DNA of 34,617 nt from JBBQDZ01 sp038237515. GTDB taxonomy: Bacteria > Actinomycetota > Thermoleophilia > Gaiellales > Gaiellaceae. Location: NCBI GenBank assembly GCA_038237515.1, contig JBBRYP010000050.1, positions 1 to 34,617 on the forward strand, given 5' to 3'. Below are positions 15,118 through 22,888 of the stretch, piece after piece. A program made the translations under genes and the position numbers. How positions within the stretch are numbered: the first letter of the stretch is position 1; every line of letters begins with the position of its first letter. The notes beneath the pieces were generated by a model. That model did not search any database. It worked only from the letters and a program-made list of their open reading frames with translations, and was not told the origin of the DNA.

Positions 15118-15695
15118 TGCAGCCGCCCGCCGAGCACGTCCATTGGATGTTCGCGACCGGGGTCCTGCTTCTCGGCCTCCTGATGCTCGCCGAGGCGATC
15201 GTGGGCGAGGAAGCGTGGGGGCGCAGGCGCTGGCGCCCATACCTCTGGCCCGGCGTCGCCTTCGGTATGGGCCTGCTCATGTGGCCGGTGATGGTTTTCT
15301 TCACGAACTCGGCGATCCACATGCTCACGCACGGATCCTGGGCCCAGGTGATGATGCTCGCCGGAGGCGCCCACCTCGGTCTCGTCCACGGGAAGCTCAA
15401 GAGCCGCTACTGGCAGCTGACGATGCCGCTCACGTTCGTTGTCTCAGGTGCGGGCTTCCTCATCCACGAGCAGAACGGATGGCTCTTCTCGCGCTCGGCC
15501 TTCGTCCACCACGCCTGCGGCTGGACGCTGATCGTCGGTGCGCTCTTCCCGCTCGGGAAGATGTTCCGGCCGCGCTTCGCCGGGTTCAGCGCGGGCTACG
15601 CGGTCACGTTCGTGGTGCTCGCCGTCGTTCTCTTCTCGGCCCGGGACGTCGCGCCCATCTTCGGCCACTACTCCGGAGGGATCGCCCACCGGTGA
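15117..15695 (+). CDS. Histidine-rich six-helix membrane protein near copCD
   Basis: 192 aa, ATG coupled to the upstream small membrane gene, GTG of copCD overlapping its stop. About six transmembrane helices. Histidines cluster at helix ends or within helices: EHVHWMF (residues 7 and 9), SAIHMLTHG, AHLGLVHGK, LIHEQNG, FVHHACGW and FGHYSGGIAHR. Such paired histidines could bind heme b or copper, which fits operon linkage to CopC-CopD. I cannot assign a named family, and the metal or heme role is inference from residue pattern and context. Confidence 0.7.
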   Translation: MQPPAEHVHWMFATGVLLLGLLMLAEAIVGEEAWGRRRWRPYLWPGVAFGMGLLMWPVMVFFTNSAIHMLTHGSWAQVMMLAGGAHLGLVHGKLKSRYWQLTMPLTFVVSGAGFLIHEQNGWLFSRSAFVHHACGWTLIVGALFPLGKMFRPRFAGFSAGYAVTFVVLAVVLFSARDVAPIFGHYSGGIAHR

Positions 15696-17008
15696 CGCGG
15701 GCACTCGCCGGCGTCGCGCTGCTCGCCCTGGCACTGCCCGGCGCGGCGCTGGCGCACGCGTCCCTGAGCAGGACCGCCCCGGGTTTCCGTCAGCGGCTCG
15801 AGGTGGCGCCGAGAACCGTCGCTCTGCGTTTCGACCAGGAGGTGACCGCGCTCCCGGGCGCCGTCGAGGTGCGAACCGCCACCGGCCGCCTCGTCTCGCT
15901 CGGCCTCGTCGCGCGCGGCGACGGGAAGGTGGTGCGCGTGCGGCTCCGACAGCTCGGGCGCGGCCCCTACACCGTCCGCTGGCACGTGCTCTCCGGTGAC
16001 GGCCACGTCGTCTCGGGCGTCTTCACCTTCGGCGTGCGCTACGCCGCCCCGCCGCCGACAGAGGCCTTCGGCTCGTCGGGGCCGACGCGGGCCGAGCACC
16101 TCGTCCGCTGGGCGTACTTCCTTGGACTCGCGCTTCTCGCGGGCGGACTCGGCTTCCGGCTCCTCGTCCTGCGCGGACCGCCACCGCCCGCACTCGACCG
16201 CCGCTTCTACCTCGTCACCGGCGCGGGAGTCCTCATCTTGCTCGAGGTCGGAATCGTCGCGTTCCTCCTGCGCGCCGAGGACGCGCTCCAGCTCCCCCTC
16301 GCGCGCTTCGTCTACGGAGACCTGTCGCCGATCTCCGGAGGCACGCGCTTCGGTACCGCCTTCATCGCCATGACCCTCGGGTTCGCGGCCGTCGGCGCGC
16401 TGCTGTTCCTCGCCTGGCTGACGGAGCGAAGGGCTTTCCTGTGGCCGGCGTTCGCGCTCGCGCTCGCGGTCGCGTCGGGACTCTCCCTGTCCGGACACTC
16501 GGCTGCGGACGCCGGATCGTCGTGGCTCTCGGAGTTGGCCGACTGGGTGCACCTCTCGGCGGCGTCGCTCTGGCTCGGGGGCCTGGTGCAGCTCGTGGTG
16601 GTCGTGTGGCCGACTGCACCGGCGCTCCGACGCGACGCGTTCCTGCGCTTCTCGCGGCTGGCCGGCGCGCTCGTCGCGCTGCTCGTCGCCGCCGGCGTCT
16701 ATCTCAGCATCCTGCGGCTGCCGCACGTTCACGACCTCTGGAGCGAGGGGTACGGCCGCGTCCTACTCGTGAAGCTCGGGCTCGTCTGCGTCGCTCTCGG
16801 CTGGGGCGCCTTCCACCACCTCCTCGTGGCGCCGCTCGTCGAGAGCGGGCGCGACGGCGTGCTCCTCCGGATCCCGCGCAGCCTCGCCGGCGAGAGCGCG
16901 GTGGGGATGGCGGTGCTGCTGGCGGCGGCCGTGCTGGTCGACTCCAAGCCGCCTCCGCATCAGACGCCGGCACCTCCGCTTGCCGCAAGCGTCACTCGAG
17001 CCAAGTAA
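15692..17008 (+). CDS. CopC-CopD fusion, copper resistance/import protein
   Basis: 438 aa from a GTG overlapping the upstream stop (GTGA). Residues 1-21 are a signal peptide, so the mature protein starts at His22 (HASLSRTAPGFRQRLEVAP), the N-terminal Cu(II) ligand of CopC. A second CopC motif, VLSGDGHVVSGVFTFGV, supplies another conserved His. From about residue 130 the CopD membrane domain follows with about eight helices, including LSLSGHSAADAGS, LADWVHLSAASLWLGGL and VLLVKLGLVCVALGWGAFHH, with conserved helix histidines. Fused CopC-CopD is common in actinobacteria, where it is linked to copper uptake or tolerance. The stop codon lies inside the palindrome at 17001-17023. Confidence 0.92.
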   Translation: MTRALAGVALLALALPGAALAHASLSRTAPGFRQRLEVAPRTVALRFDQEVTALPGAVEVRTATGRLVSLGLVARGDGKVVRVRLRQLGRGPYTVRWHVLSGDGHVVSGVFTFGVRYAAPPPTEAFGSSGPTRAEHLVRWAYFLGLALLAGGLGFRLLVLRGPPPPALDRRFYLVTGAGVLILLEVGIVAFLLRAEDALQLPLARFVYGDLSPISGGTRFGTAFIAMTLGFAAVGALLFLAWLTERRAFLWPAFALALAVASGLSLSGHSAADAGSSWLSELADWVHLSAASLWLGGLVQLVVVVWPTAPALRRDAFLRFSRLAGALVALLVAAGVYLSILRLPHVHDLWSEGYGRVLLVKLGLVCVALGWGAFHHLLVAPLVESGRDGVLLRIPRSLAGESAVGMAVLLAAAVLVDSKPPPHQTPAPPLAASVTRAK

Positions 17009-17023
17009 CACTCTGTTACTTGG
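17001..17023. promoter_or_regulatory. Palindrome 1, CCAAGTAACA-ctc-TGTTACTTGG
   Basis: A perfect 10-bp inverted repeat with a 3-nt centre, containing the copCD stop codon. It matches palindrome 2 at 17105-17121 with only 2-3 differences over 23 positions. It could be a distal operator half of a pair (TetR-type dyads look like this), or a hairpin ending the copCD transcript. Confidence 0.6.
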
Positions 17024-17104
17024 GATGGGCGAAGCAGCCTCGGAGCGCGCGCCTGAGAGGTTGCCCTTGGCTCCTCCTGGCTTCATCACGCCCTTCCGCC
17101 ACCT

Positions 17105-17121
17105 AGTAACACAGTGTTACT
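17105..17121. promoter_or_regulatory. Palindrome 2, AGTAACAC-a-GTGTTACT, putative operator
   Basis: A perfect 8-bp inverted repeat around one base. Its right edge overlaps the likely -35 box TTGGGG (17121-17126) of the epimerase promoter, so a bound repressor would block RNA polymerase. The centre-to-centre distance to palindrome 1 is about 101 bp. No TetR-family gene is visible in the window. Confidence 0.6.
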
Positions 17122-17149
17122 TGGGGGCGCCGGCGCCCCTCGGTAACCT
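17121..17149 (+). promoter_or_regulatory. Promoter of the epimerase gene, leaderless type
   Basis: -35 TTGGGG (17121-17126), 17-nt spacer, -10 TAACCT (17144-17149), then 6 nt to the ATG at 17156. No ribosome binding site is present, so the mRNA is probably leaderless. Confidence 0.6.
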
Positions 17150-17155
17150 CGCGCC

Positions 17156-18190
17156 ATGCTCTGGGCGATCTCCGGCGGCGCGGGCTTCCTCGGTCTGCAC
17201 CTCTCGCGGCGCCTGCTCGCCGAGGGCGAGGCCGTCCGCAGCCTCGATCTCGTTCCGCTCGACGACGCAGGGCTCGAGGGATCGGTCGAGGAGCTACGGG
17301 GCGACATCCGCGACGAGGCGCTCGCGCGACGCCTCGTCGAGGGCGCCGAGATCCTCGTCCACGCGGCGGCGGCGCTGCCGATCCAGGCGAAGCGGGAGTC
17401 GATCTGGTCGGCGAACGTCCGCGGTACAGGTACTCTCCTGCGCGCCGCGCGGGACGCGGGCGTGCGCCGCGTCGTCTTCATCAGCTCGACGGCGGTGTAC
17501 GGCATCCCGAAGGTGCACCCGATTCTCGAGGACGCACCGCTCGTGGGGGTCGGGCACTACGGCGGCTCCAAGATCGCTGCCGAAAGGATCTGCGGCGACT
17601 TCGTGCGCCAGGGCCTCGACGTGGTCACGATCCGGCCGAAGACCTTCATCGGGCCGGAGCGGCTCGGGGTCTTCGAGATCCTTTTCGACTGGATCCGCGA
17701 AGGCCGGCGCATCTACGTCCTCGGGAACGGCTCCAACCGCTACCAGCTGTTGGCCGTCGAGGACCTCGTCCAGGCGATCGTGCGCTCGGCGAGTGCCGAC
17801 GGAGTCGCGGGCGAAGCGATCAACCTCGGCGCGAGAGAGTTCGGCACCGTGCGATCGGACCTGCAGGCGCTGATCGACCACGCGGGCTCGCCGAGCCGGC
17901 TGACTCCGATCCCGGCGCGGCCGGCCGAGCTCGCGCTGCGCGCGCTCGAGCTCCTGAAGCTCTCTCCGCTCGCCGAATGGCACTACAAGACGGCCCATCG
18001 CGACTCGTTCGTCGACACCTCGAAGGCCGCGCGGCTCCTCGGGCTTACGCCCCGGCTCTCGAACGAGCAGGGACTGATCGAGACCTACGACTGGTACCTC
18101 GCGCACCGCAGCGAGCGCAAGCGCGCGGGCGTCACGCATCGCGTGCCGTGGAACCAGCAGGCGCTCGGCCTGCTGAAACGCCTCAGCTGA
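17156..18190 (+). CDS. NAD-dependent epimerase/dehydratase (extended SDR)
   Basis: 344 aa. The N-terminal SGGAGFLG (glycines at 7, 8, 10 and 13) is the NAD(P)-binding fingerprint of extended SDRs such as UDP-glucose 4-epimerase. FISSTAVYG supplies the catalytic Ser/Thr region and HYGGSK gives Tyr135-x3-Lys139. RPKTFIGPERLGVFEILFDWI and FVDTSKAARLLGLTPRLS are typical of the sugar-binding C-terminal half. Substrate cannot be deduced. The next gene, a methyltransferase, starts within its stop codon, so the two are coupled and may act on the same sugar or lipid head group. A role in hopanoid side chains (HpnA-like) is possible but the N-terminus differs from typical HpnA. Confidence 0.88.
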   Translation: MLWAISGGAGFLGLHLSRRLLAEGEAVRSLDLVPLDDAGLEGSVEELRGDIRDEALARRLVEGAEILVHAAAALPIQAKRESIWSANVRGTGTLLRAARDAGVRRVVFISSTAVYGIPKVHPILEDAPLVGVGHYGGSKIAAERICGDFVRQGLDVVTIRPKTFIGPERLGVFEILFDWIREGRRIYVLGNGSNRYQLLAVEDLVQAIVRSASADGVAGEAINLGAREFGTVRSDLQALIDHAGSPSRLTPIPARPAELALRALELLKLSPLAEWHYKTAHRDSFVDTSKAARLLGLTPRLSNEQGLIETYDWYLAHRSERKRAGVTHRVPWNQQALGLLKRLS

Positions 18191-18933
18191 TGGACGCGCG
18201 CGACGAGTGGGACGAGTTCTTCGACGAGATCTACCTGACCACGTACCTGCCGCGGCTCGCGGCGGCCGACGCGCGCTCCGCGGCACTCGCGGCGGTCGCG
18301 CTGGCGGGCCTCCCGATCGGGGGCGACGTACTGGACGTCCCCTGCGGATTCGGGCGGCACTCGATCCCGCTTGCGCAGGCGGGGTACCGGGTGACCGGCG
18401 CCGATCGCTCCAAGCCGCAGCTCGCAAGGGCTCGGGCGGACGCCGAGGATCCGGAGAACCCGCGGTTCGTCCACGCGGATCACCGCGAGCTCCCGTTCGC
18501 GGAAGCGAGCTTCGACTGCGCGCTCAATCTCTTCACCTCCCTCGGGTATCGCGGCGAGGACGGAGACCGGTCGACCCTCGGCGAACTGCACCGCGTGCTC
18601 CGTCCGGGCGCGTCGCTCGTCATCGAGACGATCCATCGCGACCGCCTGATGGCGATCTTCCGCGCGGCCGATTGGGAGGAGCTCCCCGAAGAAGCACTGC
18701 TCCTCGAGCGCCGGGCGTTCGACTGCGTCACCGGTGAGGTGGAGACGAAGCACATGCTCGTCCGGCTCGACGGCACGCGCCGCTCGTTTACCTACCGGAT
18801 CCGCACCTACACGGCGACAGAGCTCGTTGGACTCGTGCGCGACGCGGGCTTCTCCGAAATCGCCGCGTACGGCGGTCTCGGCGGTGAGGAGCTCACGCGC
18901 GAGACCCGCCTCGTGCTGCTCGCGCGCGCATAG
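18190..18933 (+). CDS. Class I SAM-dependent methyltransferase
   Basis: 247 aa, ATG overlapping the epimerase TGA (TGATG). Motif I is VLDVPCGFGRHSIPLA. It is followed by the acidic loop GADRSKPQLARARADAE, motif II-like FVHADHRELPFAEASFDCALNLFTSLGY, and motif III-like LHRVLRPGASLVIET. The C-terminal beta region (LVRLDGTRRSFTYRIRTYTATELVGLVRDAGF) matches the ubiquinone/UbiE-like group. Methyl acceptor unknown. Its stop codon overlaps the predicted -10 box of the next gene. Confidence 0.88.
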   Translation: MDARDEWDEFFDEIYLTTYLPRLAAADARSAALAAVALAGLPIGGDVLDVPCGFGRHSIPLAQAGYRVTGADRSKPQLARARADAEDPENPRFVHADHRELPFAEASFDCALNLFTSLGYRGEDGDRSTLGELHRVLRPGASLVIETIHRDRLMAIFRAADWEELPEEALLLERRAFDCVTGEVETKHMLVRLDGTRRSFTYRIRTYTATELVGLVRDAGFSEIAAYGGLGGEELTRETRLVLLARA

Positions 18934-18936
18934 ACT
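18931..18936 (+). promoter_or_regulatory. TAGACT -10 box, predicted leaderless promoter
   Basis: TAGACT includes the TAG stop of the methyltransferase and lies 8 nt before the GTG at 18945. There is no ribosome binding site. Confidence 0.45.
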
Positions 18937-18944
18937 CGCCCGCC

Positions 18945-20102
18945 GTGGAGCTGACCGACTACCGCGACCGCTTCCCGATCCTCGCGGAGACGACCTACCT
19001 GATCAGCCACTCGCTCGGGCCGATGCCCGCCGAGGCGGAGCGGCGTCTCGCGGACTACGCGCGAGCGTGGTCCACGCGTGGCGTGCGCGCCTGGGGAGAG
19101 GGGTGGTGGGAGCTCCCGATCACGGTCGGCGACCAGATCGGCCGGATCATCGGCGCGCCGGCAGGCTCGACGGTGATGCACCAGAACGTGACGATCGCGG
19201 AGGCGATCGTCCTCTCCTGCTTCTCGTTCGAGAAGCCCCGCAACCGGATCGTCTACGAGGAGGAGAACTTCCCCTCCGTGCGCTACCTCTACCAGGCGCA
19301 GGCCCGGCGCGGTGCCGAGATCGTCGTCTGCGCCGACGACGCGGCGATCGTCGATGCGATCGACGAGCGAACGCTCCTCGTTCCGATCAGCCACGTCCTC
19401 TTCCGGACCGGCGCGATCCAGGACGTGGCGGCGATCGTCCGGCGTGCCCACGAGGTCGGCGCCCACGTCGTGCTCGACGCCTATCAGTCCGCCGGGACGG
19501 TGCCGCTCGACGTGACCGAGCTCGACGTGGACTTCGCGGTCGGCGGCAGCGTCAAATGGCTCTGCGGCGGGCCGGGCGCCGGCTGGCTCTACGTGCGTCC
19601 CGACCTCGCGGAGCGCCTGGAGCCGACGCTCGTCGGCTGGCAGGCGCACGCGCAGCCCTTCGCATTCGAGCCCGAGCTCGCCTACGCGGAGGGCGCTACA
19701 CGGTTCCTCACGGGCACTCCCAACGTTCCCGCGCTGTATGCGGCCACCGCCGGCTACGACCTGATCGAGGAGGTGGGCGTCGATCGGATCAGGGCCCGCT
19801 CCCTCGAGCAGACCGCCCTGCTCGCGCGGCTGTTCGGCGCGGCCGGCTTCGAGGCCGCCGGGCCGCGGGCGCCCGCGCGGCGCGGCGGAACCGTGAGCAT
19901 CCCGCTGCCGGAGTTCGAGGCGGTCCACCGCGAGCTCGGCGCGCGCGAGATCGTCTGCGACTTCCGCCCGGGAGTCGGCCTCCGCTTCGGCCCGCATTTC
20001 TTCAACACCGATGCGGAGCTCGAGCATGCGGCCCAGGAGGCGCTCCAGATCGTCGAGACGGGCACGTACGAGGCGGGGGTCGGGACGTCGGCGCGTTTCT
20101 GA
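18945..20102 (+). CDS. Kynureninase-like PLP-dependent enzyme (aminotransferase class V fold)
   Basis: 385 aa from GTG. Fold type I PLP enzyme: the phosphate/ring region MHQNVTIAEAIVLSCFSF, the cofactor Asp in HVVLDAYQSAGTVPLDV, and the Schiff-base lysine Lys204 in GGSVKWLCGGPGAGWLYVRP. The last block is characteristic of kynureninase (K-x-L-x-GGPGA). The C-terminal CDFRPGVGLRFGPHFFNT resembles the kynureninase R-x-P..R.a..f.n. region. No other kynurenine-pathway genes are nearby, so the substrate could be a different amino acid. The preceding methyltransferase may share the pathway, but a promoter between them suggests independent expression. Confidence 0.85.
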   Translation: MELTDYRDRFPILAETTYLISHSLGPMPAEAERRLADYARAWSTRGVRAWGEGWWELPITVGDQIGRIIGAPAGSTVMHQNVTIAEAIVLSCFSFEKPRNRIVYEEENFPSVRYLYQAQARRGAEIVVCADDAAIVDAIDERTLLVPISHVLFRTGAIQDVAAIVRRAHEVGAHVVLDAYQSAGTVPLDVTELDVDFAVGGSVKWLCGGPGAGWLYVRPDLAERLEPTLVGWQAHAQPFAFEPELAYAEGATRFLTGTPNVPALYAATAGYDLIEEVGVDRIRARSLEQTALLARLFGAAGFEAAGPRAPARRGGTVSIPLPEFEAVHRELGAREIVCDFRPGVGLRFGPHFFNTDAELEHAAQEALQIVETGTYEAGVGTSARF

Positions 20103-20209
20103 GCGAGTGCGATCTCGGAAGGCCACGACGAATGGTCGGCCAGATGCGTAACGCACGCGAGGCGCGCTCCCTCTAGGAGATCGGTCGGCTTCTCCGACTC
20201 GATCTCATC

Positions 20210-20215
20210 TAGCGT
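20210..20215 (+). promoter_or_regulatory. TAGCGT -10 box
   Basis: TAGCGT lies 9 nt before the TTG start at 20225, with no ribosome binding site between. It is the same pattern as other predicted leaderless promoters in the window. Confidence 0.4.
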
Positions 20216-20224
20216 TGCGGCCGG

Positions 20225-20764
20225 TTGTTCTTCCTCCCGGGTCGCCGCGTCCTCCTCTTTCTCGCCCTCGTGATCGCGTGGGTCGTCGCGACGTTCAAGC
20301 TCTTCCTGATCCCACACCAGGACAGGGCCGGACGAGCCGACGCGGTCGTCGTCCTCTCCGGATCGAAGGCCCCCCGCCTGGGGAAGGCCCTCGACCTGAT
20401 GGGCCGCGGCGTCGCCCCGGTGCTCGTGATCTCACATGGTCGCGACCGAAGCTGGCCGCAGGCGAACCGGCTCTGCCGCCACGGTGGCCCCGGGTTTCGA
20501 GTCGTCTGCTTCCTGCCGGTTCCCGACTCGACGCAGGGGGAAGCCCAGACGTTCGGGCGTCTGGCGGCCAGGCGACGCTGGCGCTCCGTCCTCGTCGTCA
20601 CCTCCACCTTCCACGTCACGCGGGCGCGCATGCTCTTCCGCCGTTGTGTCGACGGGCGCGTCCGAGCCGTGGGAGCGTCCTACAACCTTCGGCACGTCTT
20701 CGACTACGTCTTCTCGGAGTGGGGCAAGCTCGCGTACGCGCTCACCCTTCACCGCCGCTGCTGA
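20225..20764 (+). CDS. YdcF/SanA-like DUF218 membrane protein
   Basis: 179 aa starting at TTG. An N-terminal membrane anchor (RVLLFLALVIAWVVATFKLF) is followed by the DUF218 domain. It has ADAVVVLSGSKAPRLGKALDLMGRG for the nucleotide-like fold start, LVISHGRD, DSTQGEAQTFGRLAARRRW for the conserved T..EA segment, and VLVVTSTFHVTRARMLFRR for the typical S..H..R motif. DUF218 proteins (YdcF, SanA, ElyC) act at the envelope, ElyC in peptidoglycan precursor metabolism. Exact role here unknown. The downstream hairpin at 20890 probably serves the opposite gene. Confidence 0.85.
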   Translation: MFFLPGRRVLLFLALVIAWVVATFKLFLIPHQDRAGRADAVVVLSGSKAPRLGKALDLMGRGVAPVLVISHGRDRSWPQANRLCRHGGPGFRVVCFLPVPDSTQGEAQTFGRLAARRRWRSVLVVTSTFHVTRARMLFRRCVDGRVRAVGASYNLRHVFDYVFSEWGKLAYALTLHRRC

Positions 20765-20889
20765 CCCCGCTGACGGTTGAGAGCAGCAGCGCGAACCGCG
20801 ATACTGGCACCAATCGGCGGGTCCGCGCGCCTCCGCTCGACGGCTTCAGACCCCGGCCGTCGGCGATTCGGGCGCGCGATAAATGGAGT

Positions 20890-20913
20890 GGCAGGCTGTC
20901 CTCGCAGCCTGCC
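20890..20913 (-). terminator. Terminator hairpin of the DUF72 gene
   Basis: GGCAGGCTG (20890-20898) and CAGCCTGCC (20905-20913) form a perfect 9-bp stem with a 6-nt loop. On the minus strand it starts about 16 nt after the DUF72 stop and is followed by a weakly T-rich ACTCCATTTAT. It could also stop plus-strand transcripts from the YdcF-like gene. Confidence 0.6.
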
Positions 20914-20928
20914 CTCCGGCCCGCCGGG

Positions 20929-21570
20929 TCACTCGAGGAGCGCGCGTAGCCGCTCGGCGTACCGTGGTGCGGTGGGCTCGTCCTCGTGCTTGAAGTAGCA
21001 GTAGGTGTCGCGGCCTTCCGCGAGCAGCGAGCGGATCCGCCTCGCCCACTCGAGCAGCTCGCCTTCGGTATACGGCGGCTCTCGCAGGCGCAGGTAGCGA
21101 AACGGCGCCGGCCCCTCGAGGTCGTCGACCCGGGGGGCGTCGACGCCTTCCCAGGACGGGTGGCGGAAGTCGAACACATAACGGATCGCGGGATCGATCG
21201 AGCCGAGCACGTACGTGAGCCAACCGTCGTCGCGCAGCTGCTGGACGACGATGCGCACGGGCCCGAGACGATCGCCGAGCCGCCGCACGCGCTCCTCGAA
21301 GGTCGGTAACTCCCGCAGCCCCCGGGCCGGCATCTTGACGGCGAACCGGAAGCCCGGGGGCGTCTCCGCCGCCCACCGCTCGAACTGCTCCTCAGAGGGA
21401 AGGCGGTACCCGGTGGTGTTGAGCTCGACCGAGTTCAGTCGAGTCGCGTAGTAGCGCAGGAAGTCGGCCGGCCGGGCTTCGAGAGGGTAGTACCCGGGAC
21501 GCCAGGACGGGTACGAGAAGCCCGAGGCGCCGACATATGCGCTCGCTAGAGTGGGCGCGGTGTCCGCCAC
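20929..21570 (-). CDS. DUF72 (YecE-like) protein
   Basis: 213 aa from the GTG at 21570. DUF72 proteins are TIM-barrel-like and of unknown catalytic role. Typical blocks are AYVGASGFSYPSWRPGYYP, FLRYYATRLNSVELNTTGYRLP, ETPPGFRFAVKMPARGL, YVFDFRHPSW, PFRYLRLREPPYTEGEL and YCYFKHEDEPTAPRYAERL. The only credible start lies inside the beginning of thyX on the opposite strand, so the two genes are divergent with overlapping 5' ends. TATCAC at 21578-21583 (minus strand) lies 7 nt before the GTG and could be its -10 box. Confidence 0.87.
   Translation of the reverse strand: MADTAPTLASAYVGASGFSYPSWRPGYYPLEARPADFLRYYATRLNSVELNTTGYRLPSEEQFERWAAETPPGFRFAVKMPARGLRELPTFEERVRRLGDRLGPVRIVVQQLRDDGWLTYVLGSIDPAIRYVFDFRHPSWEGVDAPRVDDLEGPAPFRYLRLREPPYTEGELLEWARRIRSLLAEGRDTYCYFKHEDEPTAPRYAERLRALLE
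21547..21552 (+). promoter_or_regulatory. TAGAGT -10 box of thyX
   Basis: TAGAGT lies 7 nt before the GTG at 21560 and inside the coding sequence of the divergent DUF72 gene. This supports 21560 rather than the GTG at 21551 as the thyX start. Confidence 0.45.
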
Positions 21571-22267
21571 GGCGGAAGTGATACCCGCAGCGACGATCCA
21601 GGTTCTCGACCACGGCTTCGTCCGGCTGGACGGCGCGATGGCGAGCGACCTCTCCGTCGTCAACGCAGCGCGCGTCAGCTTCGCCCGCCGCAAGGAGGCG
21701 ATGGACGACTCGGATGCCGGTCTAGTCCGCTTCCTGATGCGCGATCGGCACGGGACGCCCTTCGAGCACAACGCGTTCCGCTTCCACGTGCGCGCGCCGA
21801 TCTTCGTCGCGAGGGAGTGGTTCCGCCACCGGATCGGCTCCTTCAACGAGTTCTCGATGCGCTACGCACGCGCGACGGACGACTTCTACGTCCCGGAGCC
21901 CGACGACGTGCGCAGCCAGGTCGGAAAACCCGGGTCGTACTCCTTCGAGACGGTTTCGCCCGACCTCGCCGAGACCACCCGGGATGAGCTCGCCGCGGTC
22001 TACGCGGCCGCCTACTCGGCTTACGAGCGCCTCGTCGAGCTCGGCGTCGCCCGGGAGCTCGCGCGCTGCGTGATGCCTGTCGGGGCCTACACCGAGTTCT
22101 TCTGGACCGTCAACGCCCGCGCGCTCATGAACTTCGTCTCACTGCGCGCCGCGGAGACGGCACAACGTGAGATCCGCCGCTATGCCGAGGCCTGCGAGAG
22201 CTTCCTCGCCGAGAAGATGCCCGTCACGCACGCGTCGTTCCTCGCCGCCGGGCGCGTCGCGCCGTAG
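21560..22267 (+). CDS. thyX: FAD-dependent thymidylate synthase
   Basis: 235 aa from GTG 21560 (238 aa from GTG 21551). ThyX converts dUMP to dTMP using methylene-tetrahydrofolate, FAD and NADPH. The signature RHRX7S is present as REWFRHRIGSFNEFSMRYARA, with RHR at residues 92-94 of the longer form and the Ser eight residues later. FEHNAFRFHVRAPIFVARE, LARCVMPVGAYTEFFWTVNARALMNFVSLR and AQREIRRYA are the other conserved blocks. A folate link is also present in the window (FolE2 at 25834), though not in the same operon. It is convergent with the anti-sigma gene with a 2-bp gap. Confidence 0.96.
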   Translation: MSATAEVIPAATIQVLDHGFVRLDGAMASDLSVVNAARVSFARRKEAMDDSDAGLVRFLMRDRHGTPFEHNAFRFHVRAPIFVAREWFRHRIGSFNEFSMRYARATDDFYVPEPDDVRSQVGKPGSYSFETVSPDLAETTRDELAAVYAAAYSAYERLVELGVARELARCVMPVGAYTEFFWTVNARALMNFVSLRAAETAQREIRRYAEACESFLAEKMPVTHASFLAAGRVAP

Positions 22268-22269
22268 AG

Positions 22270-22881
22270 CTACGTCGTAAGCACGGTCGGGCCGGTGGTG
22301 CGCTGGCCGGGCCGCTCCCTCGTGACGATCCAGCCGAGGCCGCGCTTCAGCTGGTACGGCACGCTCAGCCGCACCTCGGTCGTCTTCGCCCCGGCCGCGA
22401 CGTCGAACGTCCCGCAGGAGAGGATCAGCCGGCGGCCTTTGGTCAGATACAGCTCGTAGTAACCGCTGCCGGGAATCTGCTCCAGGCCGCGTACGCGCAT
22501 CAGCAGGCGCACGTTGCCGCCGCTGTCGGTGCCGCCGATGAGGATCGAGGCGCGCGCGGCGCGGGCGGCGCCCGTCCCGTGCATGACGACGGTGTGGGCG
22601 CTCTTGAAGCCATGCCCGTGGTGGCCGAGGAAGTAGCCGCCGCCGAACGCGATCGCGGCAAGCGCCGCTGCGAGGAGCAGAGCGGCACCGACGCGCCGGC
22701 GCGGGAGAAAGAACAGCAAGCCCTCACGGCCGCCGGTCGGCGGGGGGTCTGCGAGCGCGGGTCCGAGCTCTGGCGGCGGTCCGGCCGCCAGGAGCGCCTC
22801 GTGGGCGACGCGAAGGCGCTCCAGCTCGTGCTCCGGAACCTCGGGGCCGAGCAGCTCGCGCAGGTCGGTGCGTTTGGTCAT
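22270..22881 (-). CDS. Anti-sigma factor, RskA-like membrane protein
   Basis: 203 aa from the ATG at 22881, 7 nt after the sigma gene on the same strand. Residues 1-60 are a cytoplasmic charged region with TDLRELLGPEVPEHELERLRVAHEALLAAGPPPEL. The single membrane helix is at about 64-86 (VGAALLLAAALAAIAFGGGYFLG). The extracytoplasmic domain (about 90-203) contains GSGYYELYLTKGRRLILSCGTF and SVPYQLKRGLGWIVTRE, typical of the anti-sigma-K/RskA C-terminal domain. There is no zinc-binding H-x3-C-x2-C motif. Coupling to an ECF sigma gene makes the role clear: it holds the sigma factor at the membrane until a signal releases it. Confidence 0.85.
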   Translation of the reverse strand: MTKRTDLRELLGPEVPEHELERLRVAHEALLAAGPPPELGPALADPPPTGGREGLLFFLPRRRVGAALLLAAALAAIAFGGGYFLGHHGHGFKSAHTVVMHGTGAARAARASILIGGTDSGGNVRLLMRVRGLEQIPGSGYYELYLTKGRRLILSCGTFDVAAGAKTTEVRLSVPYQLKRGLGWIVTRERPGQRTTGPTVLTT

Positions 22882-22888
22882 GGGGCCT

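Noticed and set aside
17156..18190. Naming the epimerase HpnA
   Set aside because: Hopanoid context is nearby but the N-terminal sequence differs from typical HpnA and it is a separate transcription unit.
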